A stretch of DNA of 27,470 nt from JAOUEA01 sp035711865 (GTDB lineage Bacteria > Actinomycetota > UBA4738 > HRBIN12), in assembly GCA_035711865.1 (NCBI GenBank), contig DASTBT010000119.1:1-27470 (forward strand). The letters are read 5' to 3'. The translations under genes and the position numbers were made by a program. Shown here piece after piece: positions 15,454 to 24,344 of the stretch. The notes beneath the pieces were generated by a model, which saw nothing but the letters and a program-made list of their open reading frames with translations, made no database searches and was not told where the DNA came from. Numbering within the stretch: position 1 is the stretch's first letter; each line of letters begins with the position of its first letter.

Positions 15454-16689
15454 TCATCGCGTCAGCAGGTGGAGCACCTGCGCCGCCGCGCGGTGCCCGG
15501 ATCGCAGGGCGCCCTCCATCGTGCCGTGGCGGGCACCCGCGGTGTGCTCGCCGGCGAACGCGAGACGCCCCACGGGTTCGGCGAGCACACCGCGACGCTC
15601 CCACGACGCCCGGTCCCAGCCGGAGTACGCGCCCAGGGTGAACGGATCGTCGGCCCATGAGTAGAGCACGGGCTCGCCGACGAACGTGAGGTCGGGGTTC
15701 ATCGAGCGCAGTGCCTCGAGCCAGGGAAGGACCTCGCCCCGCGTCACGCCGAGGGACTCCTGCGCCGCGTGCGATCCCGCGAACGACGTGACGCAACGGC
15801 GAGGCTTCCCGCCCGCGCCATCGGCCGTCCAGCACCACATCGAACGGTCGGCCGACTGACGGGATCGAGCCGGGGGGCGTCGCTTCGTGGCCACCGCGAG
15901 CTTCGACGCCTCGCCCATGGGCAACCCGGCGAACGCGGAGGCGAGAGCATCCGGCAGCGCCGGCACGAACCGGAGACGCGCCGCGATCGGAGCCGGAACC
16001 GCCACCACCGCCACGTCGGCCCGCTCAGAAAGCGATCCGATCCGCACGGTGACCCCGTCGCGATCGTGCTCGATCGCATCGACCACATGGCCGGTCCGCA
16101 CGTCGGAGAGCTCCGAGGCGACCGCTCGCGCGATCGCCTGGTTGCCCTCCGCCGCCCGGTGATACACGGCGCCGTCCGCCGAGAAGGGGCGTTCCCCGGC
16201 GAATGACGCCAGTGAGACGTCACGAAGATCTCGTGCACAGGTGCCCGCGAGGCGGAGCGCCACGATCGACCGGGCCGGCGCGTCTCCGTCGACCCCCTCG
16301 AGGAACTCGCCGACGCTCATCCTCGCGACGCGGTCGGGCGGAAGCGCCGCAAGCGCCGCGTCGGCCGCCTCGAGGAAGACGTCCTGCGCCTCGAGCGTCG
16401 CGGCCCCCTCGCCCCAGGGTTCCCGGCGCCCGAACGAAGTCCCGGTTTCCACGAGCGGCACGCCGAAGCGTGACGCGGTCTCGCTCACGACCGAGTCGCC
16501 GGCCATGATCCATTCGCCCCCGAGCTCGACGACGGCGCCGTTCGTGAGCGTGATCGACCATACGCGGCCACCGACGCGTTCCCGTGCCTCGAGAACGGTC
16601 ACCTCGACGCCCTCCTCGGCCAGCGCGATCGCGGCCGAGAGCCCCGCGAACCCCGCGCCGACCACGAAGGCACGCGCATGCGTATCCAT
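15454..16689 (-). CDS. Flavin amine oxidase (monoamine/polyamine oxidase family)
   Basis: 411 aa. N-terminal FAD-binding motif VVGAGFAGLSAA (9-20), then EARERVGGRV and GGEWI, the typical amine-oxidase dinucleotide and flavin-contact segments. The C-terminus carries FAGEHTAGARHGTMEGALRSG, the family's second FAD-binding motif. No cysteine occupies the position that binds FAD covalently in mitochondrial MAO, so flavin is probably non-covalent. It oxidises a primary or secondary amine to aldehyde or imine plus peroxide; the substrate is not evident. No signal peptide, so cytoplasmic. Divergently placed next to the potD operon, which suggests action on the imported amine. The ATG at 16689 has no strong ribosome site. 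Confidence 0.9.
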   Translation of the reverse strand: MDTHARAFVVGAGFAGLSAAIALAEEGVEVTVLEARERVGGRVWSITLTNGAVVELGGEWIMAGDSVVSETASRFGVPLVETGTSFGRREPWGEGAATLEAQDVFLEAADAALAALPPDRVARMSVGEFLEGVDGDAPARSIVALRLAGTCARDLRDVSLASFAGERPFSADGAVYHRAAEGNQAIARAVASELSDVRTGHVVDAIEHDRDGVTVRIGSLSERADVAVVAVPAPIAARLRFVPALPDALASAFAGLPMGEASKLAVATKRRPPARSRQSADRSMWCWTADGAGGKPRRCVTSFAGSHAAQESLGVTRGEVLPWLEALRSMNPDLTFVGEPVLYSWADDPFTLGAYSGWDRASWERRGVLAEPVGRLAFAGEHTAGARHGTMEGALRSGHRAAAQVLHLLTR

Positions 16690-16740
16690 CAGAGACGGGG
16701 TGCGATGGGGTTATCCGGGAACGGCGCCCATGGGTGAGAC

Positions 16741-16779
16741 TTGCATGACACGAGGCGCGTATGGTACTCAGCGCCCTCG
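16741..16779 (+). promoter_or_regulatory. Predicted promoter and dyad for the potDBC operon
   Basis: TTGCAT (16741-16746), 18 bases, then TACTCA (16765-16770) is a plausible promoter about 60 bases before the potD start. An imperfect dyad, CGAGGCGC (16751-16758) and GCGCCCTCG (16771-16779, one extra C), brackets the -10 box. It lies in the 142-base divergent gap shared with the amine oxidase and could control both genes. Box assignment is by eye. Confidence 0.4.
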
Positions 16780-16831
16780 GTGATTGAACGGCCGCTCAGT
16801 TCGCCCGCTGGGCCGACGGAAGGGATGCGAC

Positions 16832-18088
16832 ATGACGGCGAGACATCCGATGGAGCGGCATTGGTCCAGGCGACAGTTCCTGGGAAGGGCGGCCGGCAGC
16901 GCGGTCGCCGTGCCGTCGCTGGCCGCCATCCTCGCCGCCTGTTCGAAGCCCGGGGAGGGGTCCGGCGGAGACGGCTCGCCGGCGAGCGACATCCCGATCG
17001 CCACGCTCGACGACCCGGTGACCCTGCCCCTCAACGCCGACCCGATCCCGGCCGACACGCCGATCGAGTCGGGGCCGCTCATCTACTACAACTGGGCCGA
17101 CTACATCTACAAGAAAGAGATCGCGAAGTTCGAAGAGAAGTTCGGCGTCGAGGTCGAGATCACCACCTTCAACAACATGGAGGAAGGCATCGCGAAGGTC
17201 GAGTCGGGGCAGGTCCAGCCCGACGTGTTCTTCCCGACGAAGGGTTACCTGCGACGCCTCGTCCAGAACGACCTGGTCCAGCCGCTGCAGCACGAGCTCA
17301 TCCCCAACATCGAGAACATGTGGCCGATCTACTCGGACCCCGGCCCCTACTACGATCGCGAGTGGCGGTACACGGTGCCCTACACGATCTACACGTGGGG
17401 CGTCGCGTACCGGCGTGATCGTGTGACTGACGACGAGATCGCCGCGCAGGGCTGGGACGCGCTGTGGAACAACGAGTACGAAGGGGAGATCAGCCTCTAC
17501 AACTCCTACGGCGACACGATCGCGGTCGCGATCCTTCGCAACGGAAGCCTCGAGGTGAACACCGACGACCCCGCACTGATCGACGAGGCCAAGAACGCGG
17601 TCCTGGAGACGATCGACCAGAACGGGGCGAGGCTCACGATCAACGGCGTGTACGCGAAGCTCCCCGCCGGGGACTACACGGTGGCGGAGTCGTGGTCGGG
17701 CGACATCGTCGGCGCGCAGTGGTACCTCCCGAAGGACGTCGACTGGGACGTGCTCGGGTACTGGCGTCCCGACCCGGGCCAGTCCATGACCGACAACGAC
17801 CTGATCGCGATCCCCAGTGGAGCCACGAATCCGCGCCTCGCGCACGAGTTCATCAACTTCTTCCTCGACGAGCGCGTCGCCTACGACAACTTCCGATACT
17901 GGAACGGCTACCAGCCGCCGCTGAGCTCGATCGAGCCCGACAAGCTGATCGCCGACGGCGTGGTCCCACCGACCCTGCCGATGGCGGTCGTGAGCCAGGA
18001 CATGTTCGCGCAGGACCTGACGCCCTACGAGCTTCCCCCGGAGGTCGACCAGCTCTGGCAAGCAGCGTGGACTGAGATCACGTCCTAG
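16832..18088 (+). CDS. potD: PotD-like polyamine/amine ABC transporter binding lipoprotein with Tat-type signal
   Basis: 418 aa. The N-terminus WSRRQFLGRA (Arg13-Arg14) is a twin-arginine motif, followed by a hydrophobic stretch and a lipobox ending at Cys37 (LAAC), so it is probably exported folded by Tat and lipid-anchored. The mature protein is a PotD/PotF-type periplasmic-binding fold: IYYNWADYI (84-92), DVFFPTKGYL, AESWSGD (285-291), DLIAIP and a distinctive NGYQPPL (358-364). YNWADY matches the Trp-Tyr pair that packs polyamine in E. coli PotD, but the aromatic expected before DLIAIP is absent, so the ligand may differ. The ATG at 16832 follows GGAAGGG; it leads potD-potB-potC. Confidence 0.9.
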   Translation: MTARHPMERHWSRRQFLGRAAGSAVAVPSLAAILAACSKPGEGSGGDGSPASDIPIATLDDPVTLPLNADPIPADTPIESGPLIYYNWADYIYKKEIAKFEEKFGVEVEITTFNNMEEGIAKVESGQVQPDVFFPTKGYLRRLVQNDLVQPLQHELIPNIENMWPIYSDPGPYYDREWRYTVPYTIYTWGVAYRRDRVTDDEIAAQGWDALWNNEYEGEISLYNSYGDTIAVAILRNGSLEVNTDDPALIDEAKNAVLETIDQNGARLTINGVYAKLPAGDYTVAESWSGDIVGAQWYLPKDVDWDVLGYWRPDPGQSMTDNDLIAIPSGATNPRLAHEFINFFLDERVAYDNFRYWNGYQPPLSSIEPDKLIADGVVPPTLPMAVVSQDMFAQDLTPYELPPEVDQLWQAAWTEITS

Positions 18089-19077
18089 TGGCCCGGACGA
18101 GCGACGCAACACGTCCGGACACCGAGTCCGAGCCGGAGCCGCCGCGCCGACGCGCGCGCCGTGGCGAGCGACAGGCGGCCGCCGAGACGGGGGTGTGGTA
18201 CCCGCGCTGGTACTGGCCCTCGTTCTCCCTGCCGGGCGTCGTGGTGCTGGCGTTCCTGTTCGTGCTGCCGGCCTACGTCGTCATCTCCGTCGCATTCGGC
18301 ACGACCGACTTCGAGCGGTTCGGACGGGCCGTGCCCTACTACGCGCCCTGGTGGTGGTCCTTCGACACGTTCAATCAGACGCTCAGCCAGTTCTGGGGGC
18401 CCGACGCGATCTACCAGGACGCGTTGATCCGCACGTTCGCCTTCGTGTTCTCCGCCTCGGCGATCTGCCTCGTCCTCGGGTACTCCGTGGCGTACTTCAC
18501 CGCGCGGAAGACCACGAAGTACAAGGGACTCGTCCTGATCCTGCTGATCTCCCCCTTGTGGATCAGCTACCTGATGCGCATCTACGCCTGGCAGGGGCTG
18601 CTCGACACCGGGGGCCCGATCAACGTGCTGCTGGGGCCGTTCGGCTTCCGTGAGACCGACCTGCTTTCCGGGCTGCCGGTCACCGTGATCCTCGGGCTCG
18701 TGTACGGCTACATCCCGTTCATGATCCTGCCGATCTACGCCTCGCTGGATCGCATCCAAGAGAACCTGCTCGAGGCGGGGCGAGACCTCGGCGCCAGCGG
18801 ACGTCAGACGTTCTGGCGCGTCACGCTGCCGATGTCTCGGCCCGCGATCCTCACAGGCCTCGTCATCGTCACGCTGCCGATGTTCGGCGATTACTACACG
18901 AACGACCTGCTCGGCTCGACGAGGACCCAGATGTTCGGGAACCTGATCGCCGTGCAGAACGAGCTCTCCGGCGGCAAGACGAGGACGGCGTCGCTCGTGA
19001 TCATCCTGTCCGTGATCGTCTTGGTGCCGATGCTCTACTACCTGCGCGAGACCCGGCGAGCCTCGGAGCGCGCGTGA
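18088..19077 (+). CDS. potB: PotB-like ABC transporter permease
   Basis: 329 aa. A long hydrophilic, Arg-rich N-terminus (1-45) precedes six predicted transmembrane helices, the first at about 48-70. The EAA cytoplasmic loop is present (EAGRDLGASGRQTFWRVTLP, residues ~231-250), the contact site for PotA. Together with PotC it forms the membrane channel for the amine captured by PotD. The GTG at 18088 shares one base with the potD stop (TAG/GTG overlap), and its stop overlaps the potC start by GTGA, so the three genes form one coupled operon. Confidence 0.93.
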   Translation: MARTSDATRPDTESEPEPPRRRARRGERQAAAETGVWYPRWYWPSFSLPGVVVLAFLFVLPAYVVISVAFGTTDFERFGRAVPYYAPWWWSFDTFNQTLSQFWGPDAIYQDALIRTFAFVFSASAICLVLGYSVAYFTARKTTKYKGLVLILLISPLWISYLMRIYAWQGLLDTGGPINVLLGPFGFRETDLLSGLPVTVILGLVYGYIPFMILPIYASLDRIQENLLEAGRDLGASGRQTFWRVTLPMSRPAILTGLVIVTLPMFGDYYTNDLLGSTRTQMFGNLIAVQNELSGGKTRTASLVIILSVIVLVPMLYYLRETRRASERA

Positions 19078-19973
19078 GCGTGGGCCTCGAAGCCGCCGCG
19101 ACGACGACCCCTGCGCGGGGATACTTCAAGAACCCCTGGCGGAAGCCGCGCGTCCTCCAGGGCGTCACGATCGGCTATTTGCTGTGGTCGCTGCTCCCGG
19201 TCGTCATCGCCGTGATCTTCTCGTTCAACAACGGTCGCTCGCGGATCGTCTGGCAGGGGTTCTCCCTGCGGTGGTGGACGGCCGACCCCTTCGACTCGAT
19301 CCTCCACGACCCCATCATGCAGGCCGCGATCGTGCAGACCTACAAGCTGGCGATCCTCGTCGTGCTGATCACCGTGCCGATCGGCACCCTCTTCGCGATC
19401 GCGGTCGACCGGTGGCACGGGCGGCCGGCCCGCGGGGCGAACTTCGTGATGCTCCTCTCGTTCGTGGTGCCCGAGATCATCCTCGGCACGTCGCTGTTCA
19501 TCCTGTTCACGACCCTGCTCACGGTCGTCAACCTGGGCACGCCGGCCCAGACCCTCGGGCTCGCGGTCTTCCAGGTCAGCTATCCCGCAGTGATCGTCCG
19601 AGCCCGGCTCCTCACGATCGGGCCGGAGTACGAGGAGGCGGCGATGGACCTGGGCGCGACCCCGAACCAGTCGATCCGGCGGATCCTGCTGCCGCTCATC
19701 TCCCCCGCGATCCTGGCCAGCGTCGCCCTTGTCTTCGCTGACGTCGTCGACAACTTCGTCACAGTGAACGCGTTGTCGGGCCCCGCCAGCAGCGAGACGA
19801 TCGCGCAGAAGATCTACTCGGCTTCGCGGGCCTCGCCCACCCCCGAGATCAACGCTGCCGCCACCGTGATGCTGATCACGACCCTGACCATCGTCGGCGT
19901 CGGCCTGCTCCTCTACCGACGACTGAACCGCGGGCAGCGCAGCTCGGGGGCCTCCGACCTGATGCAGCTCTAG
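19074..19973 (+). CDS. potC: PotC-like ABC transporter permease
   Basis: 299 aa with six predicted membrane helices, the first at about 33-51, and the EAA loop EEAAMDLGATPNQSIRRILL (187-206). It pairs with PotB in the transmembrane part of a spermidine/putrescine-type importer. FSFNNGRS after the first helix is typical of PotC. The GTG start at 19074 overlaps the potB stop. It ends the plus-strand operon; the partner ATPase gene lies 30 bases further on but on the opposite strand, converging on it, an unusual split for a pot locus. No clear hairpin terminator is visible in the 30-base gap, which holds only short GGGCGGGT-type repeats. Confidence 0.93.
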   Translation: MSVGLEAAATTTPARGYFKNPWRKPRVLQGVTIGYLLWSLLPVVIAVIFSFNNGRSRIVWQGFSLRWWTADPFDSILHDPIMQAAIVQTYKLAILVVLITVPIGTLFAIAVDRWHGRPARGANFVMLLSFVVPEIILGTSLFILFTTLLTVVNLGTPAQTLGLAVFQVSYPAVIVRARLLTIGPEYEEAAMDLGATPNQSIRRILLPLISPAILASVALVFADVVDNFVTVNALSGPASSETIAQKIYSASRASPTPEINAAATVMLITTLTIVGVGLLLYRRLNRGQRSSGASDLMQL

Positions 19974-20003
19974 CCCGGGCGGGTCGGGCGTCGGGCGGGT
20001 GGG

Positions 20004-21131
20004 TCAGCCCTGGTCGACGGTCGCTCCGAGCTCCGCGTCCTCGAGTATGGCCGTGCCGGCCTCAGGGAGCACGCGAAGCGCCTCGACCGGGAAGTGCACC
20101 GTCACCGGGGCGCCCGACGCGAACGGCACCGCGCCGCCCTCGTTCTGCATCCAGGCCTGGATGCGCTCCCCCGGGGCGAGGTTCACGAACACCTGGAGCA
20201 CCGACCCGACGTAGACCACGCGCTCCACCATGCCGGGCACGCGGTTCTCGCCGTTCGTTCCCTGGGCCTCGAGGTCGACGCGCTCGGGCCGGATCGTCAC
20301 CTTGGCCTGCCCCCGCGTGTCGGCGTCGCCTTGGCCGGCCGTGAACCGGAACTCGCCGATCGAGACCGAGCAGCCGCCCGACGTCTCCCCGGCCGCGGTC
20401 GCCTCCATCAGGTTCGACACGCCGAGGAAGTCGGCCACGTACGCCGTGGCGGGCTCCTCGTAGATCTCTTTCGGGTGACCGACCTGCTCGACACTCCCCT
20501 GCGACATCACCGCGATGCGGTCCGACATCGTGAGGGCTTCCTCCTGGTCGTGGGTCACGTAGATGAACGTGATGCCAACCTCTTCCTGCAGCGCCTTCAG
20601 CTCGATCTGCAGGCGTTTCCTCAGCTTCGCGTCGAGGGCGCCGAGCGGCTCGTCGAGCAGGAGCACGGCGGGGTTCAGGATCAACGCCCGGGCCAGGGCG
20701 ACCCGCTGCTGCTGACCGCCCGATAGCTGGGTCGGCCGGCGCTTCTCGAATCCCGTGAGCGCCACGAGCTCGAGGGATGTGCCCACCCGGTCGCGCATCT
20801 CCTGCTTCGAGACGTCCTTGTACTTGAGGCCGAACGCGACGTTCTCCTCCACGGTCAGGTGCGGGAAGAGCGCGTAGTTCTGGAAGACGGTGTTCACGTT
20901 GCGCTTGTGCGGGGGCGTCTGCGCCATGTCGTTGCCATCGAGCAGGATCTGACCTTCGCTCGGTCGTTCGAATCCGGCGATCATGCGCAGGGTCGTCGTC
21001 TTGCCGCAGCCCGAGGGGCCGAGCAGCGAGAAGAACTCGCCCGACGGCATGTCGAGGTTGAGACCCGTGACCGCGGTGAAGTCTCCGAACCGCTTGACGA
21101 GATCGACGAGTTGGACCTGTCCCCCTGCCAT
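20004..21131 (-). CDS. potA: PotA-like ABC transporter ATP-binding protein
   Basis: 375 aa. Complete ATPase: Walker A GPSGCGKTT, Q-loop VFQNYALFPHL, signature LSGGQQQRV, Walker B LLLDEPLGALD and switch histidine THDQEEA, followed by a C-terminal TOBE-type domain (about 280-360) with the TIRPERV segment typical of PotA. It should energise the PotB-PotC channel. The gene is transcribed alone, convergent with potDBC, so subunit levels are set by separate promoters. The ATG at 21131 fits the family N-terminus (QVQLVDLVKRFGD); the longer frame to 21170 has no family similarity. No ribosome site precedes it, but TAGACT lies eight bases upstream, consistent with a leaderless transcript. Confidence 0.93.
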   Translation of the reverse strand: MAGGQVQLVDLVKRFGDFTAVTGLNLDMPSGEFFSLLGPSGCGKTTTLRMIAGFERPSEGQILLDGNDMAQTPPHKRNVNTVFQNYALFPHLTVEENVAFGLKYKDVSKQEMRDRVGTSLELVALTGFEKRRPTQLSGGQQQRVALARALILNPAVLLLDEPLGALDAKLRKRLQIELKALQEEVGITFIYVTHDQEEALTMSDRIAVMSQGSVEQVGHPKEIYEEPATAYVADFLGVSNLMEATAAGETSGGCSVSIGEFRFTAGQGDADTRGQAKVTIRPERVDLEAQGTNGENRVPGMVERVVYVGSVLQVFVNLAPGERIQAWMQNEGGAVPFASGAPVTVHFPVEALRVLPEAGTAILEDAELGATVDQG

Positions 21132-21139
21132 GGACGCGG

Positions 21140-21145
21140 AGTCTA
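21140..21145 (-). promoter_or_regulatory. Predicted -10 box for a leaderless potA transcript
   Basis: TAGACT on the minus strand ends eight bases before the potA ATG and no Shine-Dalgarno-like sequence lies between. This spacing would start the transcript at or next to the A of the ATG, as in actinobacterial leaderless mRNAs. Confidence 0.4.
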
Positions 21146-21202
21146 GCCGAGTCGTGCCACGGCAGGTCAATCGCTCCCGGGGCGAGGACGCCGCATGACA
21201 TC

Positions 21203-22429
21203 ATGGCCCCGATGGACGAGCTCGCCCCGCCCGCGGCGGCCGTCACGGACGATCGCTCGACGCTCGAGCCGAGGTCGGCCCGCAGGGCCACGCTGCCGCT
21301 GCTCGCCGGTTATCTGACGTTCGGCCAGTTCTGGGGAGTCTGGGTGATCCTCGTGCTCGAGTTCCAGCAGCATCATGGGCTCTCGGACAGCCGCCTCGGG
21401 GTCCTGTACACGATCCTCTCGCTCACGGCGGTCGCGGTGATGCTGCTCCTCGCCCCGATGCTACAGCCCCTTCCACTTTCGACGGTCGTGCCGGCGTCGT
21501 TGATCGTGCTCGCCGCGGGCGCGGGTCTGATCGCGTTGCTCCCCACCCAAGTCGTCGTGATCGGGTTCCTGGTCGTGGGTGCGGGCAACGGCCTGATCGA
21601 CGTGTACATGAACGTCGCCGCTCAGCGGGTCGAGGTCGCACGGGCACGACCGGTGCTCCAGTGGCTGCACGCGTCGTACGCGCTCGGAGGCGTGACCGGG
21701 GCAGCCCTGACGGGCGCAGTGCTCGCCGCCGGGTTCGACTTCCGCTGGGGGCTCGCGTACGCGGGCATCGCGCTCGCCGTCACCGCCGCGTGCAACGCCC
21801 GGACGGCCCCCCGCGAGCGCGGCCCCGGGGGAGCACAGATGGCCTTGTCGGTCTCCGCGCTGTTCCGCGCCCCGGGCCTGTGGGCCCCCGCCCTCGTCGT
21901 GCTGTTCGCATTCCTCGTCGAAGGCTCGATGGACGTGTGGTCGGGGTTGTACGTGCGGCGGGAGCTGGGCGGCTCGGCCACGATGGCAGCGATCGCGTTC
22001 ATCGCGTTCTCGGGCGCGATCTTCCTCGGACGGTTGTTCGCCGGGAAGGTGTTGTTCGGGCTCGGTCCTCGCACGACGATCATCGTTGCGGGTCTCGGCT
22101 CGCTGGCCGGCGGCCTGCTCGCGACGCTCACGGACGACATCGTGGTCGTGGGTGCCGCGTTCCTGATCCTCGGCTTCACGATCAGCGCGGCGGCACCGGC
22201 CGGGTTCAGCCTCACCGCGGCCACCGACGAGCATCCCACGAGCGCGATCGCGGCGGTCACCACCGTGGGGTACACAGGGTTCATCTGGAGCCCGCCGCTG
22301 CTCGGCTACGTCGCGCAGACGCTGGACCTGCGAGCGGCGATGTCGGTGATCGTCGTCGCGACGGCGGGCATCATCCTCGCCGGCCTGGCGGCCCCTCGCG
22401 CGCACGCTCGTCGGGGGGAGGGAAGGTAG
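21203..22429 (+). CDS. MFS transporter, YbjJ-like
   Basis: 408 aa, about twelve predicted transmembrane helices after a 30-residue soluble start. NGLIDVYMNVAAQRVE (around 132-147) matches the NGLxDVxMN segment of the YbjJ-type major facilitator branch; WLHASYALGG is also typical of that group. Substrate unknown; members are variously annotated as sugar or drug transporters. It is divergent from potA with a 71-base gap. The ATG at 21203 is the first in frame; an ATG at 21212 is possible and neither has a strong ribosome site. Its 3' end overlaps the reconstructed end of the damaged DUF3291 gene on the other strand by about 59 bases. Confidence 0.88.
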   Translation: MAPMDELAPPAAAVTDDRSTLEPRSARRATLPLLAGYLTFGQFWGVWVILVLEFQQHHGLSDSRLGVLYTILSLTAVAVMLLLAPMLQPLPLSTVVPASLIVLAAGAGLIALLPTQVVVIGFLVVGAGNGLIDVYMNVAAQRVEVARARPVLQWLHASYALGGVTGAALTGAVLAAGFDFRWGLAYAGIALAVTAACNARTAPRERGPGGAQMALSVSALFRAPGLWAPALVVLFAFLVEGSMDVWSGLYVRRELGGSATMAAIAFIAFSGAIFLGRLFAGKVLFGLGPRTTIIVAGLGSLAGGLLATLTDDIVVVGAAFLILGFTISAAAPAGFSLTAATDEHPTSAIAAVTTVGYTGFIWSPPLLGYVAQTLDLRAAMSVIVVATAGIILAGLAAPRAHARRGEGR

Positions 22430-22864
22430 CCCGGAGGTTGAACGCTCGGGCATGGGACCGTTCGCCCGCAGCAGCTCGAGCCGCTGCTTCGCGTCGTCGA
22501 TCGTCGGAGCCGCGCCGGCAGCGATCCACCACAGCGCGGTCGAGGCGTCGGCGAGCCGTTCGAACCATTCGGATCGGCGCCGCAAGAAGTCGGCATGTTC
22601 GGTGCGGAACACGAACGCTCGGAGGGCCTCGAGTGACTCCCACACCGACATGTTCACGATCAGCATGTCGTCGTCGAAGACCCGAAGGGCGGTGGCGTCG
22701 CCGTCGTCGGTCTGCAGCCGCCACACGAACCCCACGCTGTCGTCGGCCAGGGCGTTGATCGGCTCCAGTCCATCGACGAACGCCTGCATCGGTGGCGACT
22801 CGATGGGAGCCCGGAGCCGCGCGACGTTCACCTAGGCGAGGTGGAAGTCCGGTCCCCCACCCAT
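22371..22864 (-). pseudogene. DUF3291 family protein gene with an amber codon and a frameshift
   Basis: The minus strand encodes a DUF3291 protein (VNVARLRAPIESP, INALADDSVGFVWRLQ, MSVWESLEALRAFVF, the last with the family's Trp and Phe positions). Two lesions break it. An ATG at 22864 reads GGGPDFHLA and then TAG (22834-22832), exactly where relatives have Gln in HLAQVNVARL; CAG to TAG explains it. After GPMPE (22445) one base appears missing: adding a G restores EAFNLRATFPPPDE, the expected family C-terminus, ending at 22371. Without that base the frame runs on antisense through the MFS gene. Restored length is about 163 aa, normal for the family. A GTG at 22831 could still initiate, but the C-terminus would be wrong. 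Function of DUF3291 is unknown. Assembly error is an alternative. Confidence 0.8.
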
Positions 22865-22892
22865 CGGCTGAGGCGGTCCGCTTCAGATCCGG

Positions 22893-24344
22893 TCAGTCGG
22901 CGAGGTTCAGGTAGACGGCCTTCTCCTCGAGGAAGTCGTCGAGCCCGTGCTTGCCGAGCTCCCGGCCGACGCCAGACTGCTTGTAGCCACCCCACGGCAT
23001 CTCGGTCGGTGCGGGCTGCGTGTCGTTGATCCACACGATGCCCGCGCGGATCGCCTGGGCGGTGCGCATCGCCTTCTTGACGTCGTTCGTCCAGATCGCG
23101 GCGGCCAGGCCGTAGTCGTTGTCGTTGGCCATCGCGACGACGTCGTCGACGGAACGGAACGGGATCACCGCCATCACGGGCCCGAAGATCTCTTCGCGCG
23201 CGATGCGAGCCGAGTTGTCCACGTCGGCGAAGACCGTCGGTGGCACGAAGTATCCACTCGCGAGCTTCGGATCGTCGGGCGTCGCGCCCTGACCGGCGAG
23301 CCGGGCCTCCGAGGCGCCCACCTCGAGGTAGCTCTCCACCCGTTCCTGCTGCTCCTTCGAGATCAGGGGACCCATCGTCGTGGTCTCGTCCTGCGGGTCG
23401 CCGACCTTCACCGAGGCCGCTCGATCGACCAGCGCGTTCACGGCGTCGTCGTAGATGCCGCCGTCGACGAACACACGGGTTCCTGCTGAGCAGATCTCAC
23501 CCTGGTTCCAGAAGACCCCGTTCGCCGAGCCCTCGATCGCCGCCGGGAAGTCGGCGTCGGCGAACACGATGTTCGGGGATTTGCCCCCGAGCTCGAGCGT
23601 CACGCGCTTGAGCGTGTCGGCACCGCTGCGCATGATGATCTTGCCGACCTCCCGCGACCCGGTGAAGCCCACCTTGTCGACGCCCGGGTGGGTCGTGAGT
23701 GGAGCGCCTGCGGTCTCGCCGAAGCCGGTGAGCACGTGGAAGACCCCCGCGGGCAGACCGGCTTCCTCGAGGATCTTCGGGATCTCGAGGCACGTGAGGG
23801 GCGTCTGCTCGGGCGGCTTCAAGATGAACGTGCACCCCGCCGCGATCGCCGGGGCCACCTTCTGCGCGGCCATCATCATCGGGTAGTTCCACGGGGTGAT
23901 GCCGACGGCGACCCCGACCGGCTCCTTCCAGACCATGAACATCGCGTCGGCGTCGACGTGCTGACTCTCGCCGGCGATCTTGGTGGCCCACCCTCCGTAG
24001 TACTCGAACATGAAGGCGACCTCGTCGATGTCGTCGCCGGCTTCCCCGATCGGCTTCCCGACATCGCGGGACTCGAGCGCCGCGAGACGGTCACGCTCAC
24101 GACGCACGATGTCGGCCGCACGCAGCAGGATGCTGCCCCGCTCACGCGCCGGCGTTCCCGGCCACCACGTGCCTTCGTCGAACGTGCGGCGGGCGGCCTC
24201 GACCGCTCGGTCCACGTCGGCCGGCTGCGAGTCGGCGGCGGTGGCGATCACCTCGCCCGTGGAAGGGTCGAACACGTCGAACCTCCCGCCCTCGACCGCG
24301 TCGACCCATTTGCCGTCGATGTAGTTCTGCAGTGCATCTGCCAT
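22893..24344 (-). CDS. Aldehyde dehydrogenase (betaine/amino-aldehyde dehydrogenase type)
   Basis: 483 aa, standard length. NAD(P)-dependent aldehyde dehydrogenase with catalytic Cys285 (GEICSAGTR), general-base Glu251 (ELGGKSP), Asn153 (PWNYP) and Lys176 (KPPEQTP) all in place. FEYYGGWATKIAG and EEIFGPV place it with betaine-aldehyde and gamma-aminobutyraldehyde type enzymes, though substrate cannot be fixed from motifs. It could oxidise the aldehyde made by the amine oxidase at 15454-16689, or betaine aldehyde feeding the left-hand locus. The ATG at 24344 follows GGGAGGCGAG, setting the start and excluding the in-frame extension to 24401. It is divergent from the small lipoprotein gene, and 28 bases separate its stop from the DUF3291 remnant. 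Confidence 0.93.
   Translation of the reverse strand: MADALQNYIDGKWVDAVEGGRFDVFDPSTGEVIATAADSQPADVDRAVEAARRTFDEGTWWPGTPARERGSILLRAADIVRRERDRLAALESRDVGKPIGEAGDDIDEVAFMFEYYGGWATKIAGESQHVDADAMFMVWKEPVGVAVGITPWNYPMMMAAQKVAPAIAAGCTFILKPPEQTPLTCLEIPKILEEAGLPAGVFHVLTGFGETAGAPLTTHPGVDKVGFTGSREVGKIIMRSGADTLKRVTLELGGKSPNIVFADADFPAAIEGSANGVFWNQGEICSAGTRVFVDGGIYDDAVNALVDRAASVKVGDPQDETTTMGPLISKEQQERVESYLEVGASEARLAGQGATPDDPKLASGYFVPPTVFADVDNSARIAREEIFGPVMAVIPFRSVDDVVAMANDNDYGLAAAIWTNDVKKAMRTAQAIRAGIVWINDTQPAPTEMPWGGYKQSGVGRELGKHGLDDFLEEKAVYLNLAD

Noticed and set aside
19974..20003. Bidirectional terminator between potC and potA
   Set aside because: The gap holds direct GGGCGGGT repeats but no stem with complementary arms.
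21461..22831. A 456-codon minus-strand frame starting in DUF3291
   Set aside because: Only the first ~130 codons are DUF3291; the rest is charged nonsense antisense to the MFS gene, reached through a frameshift.
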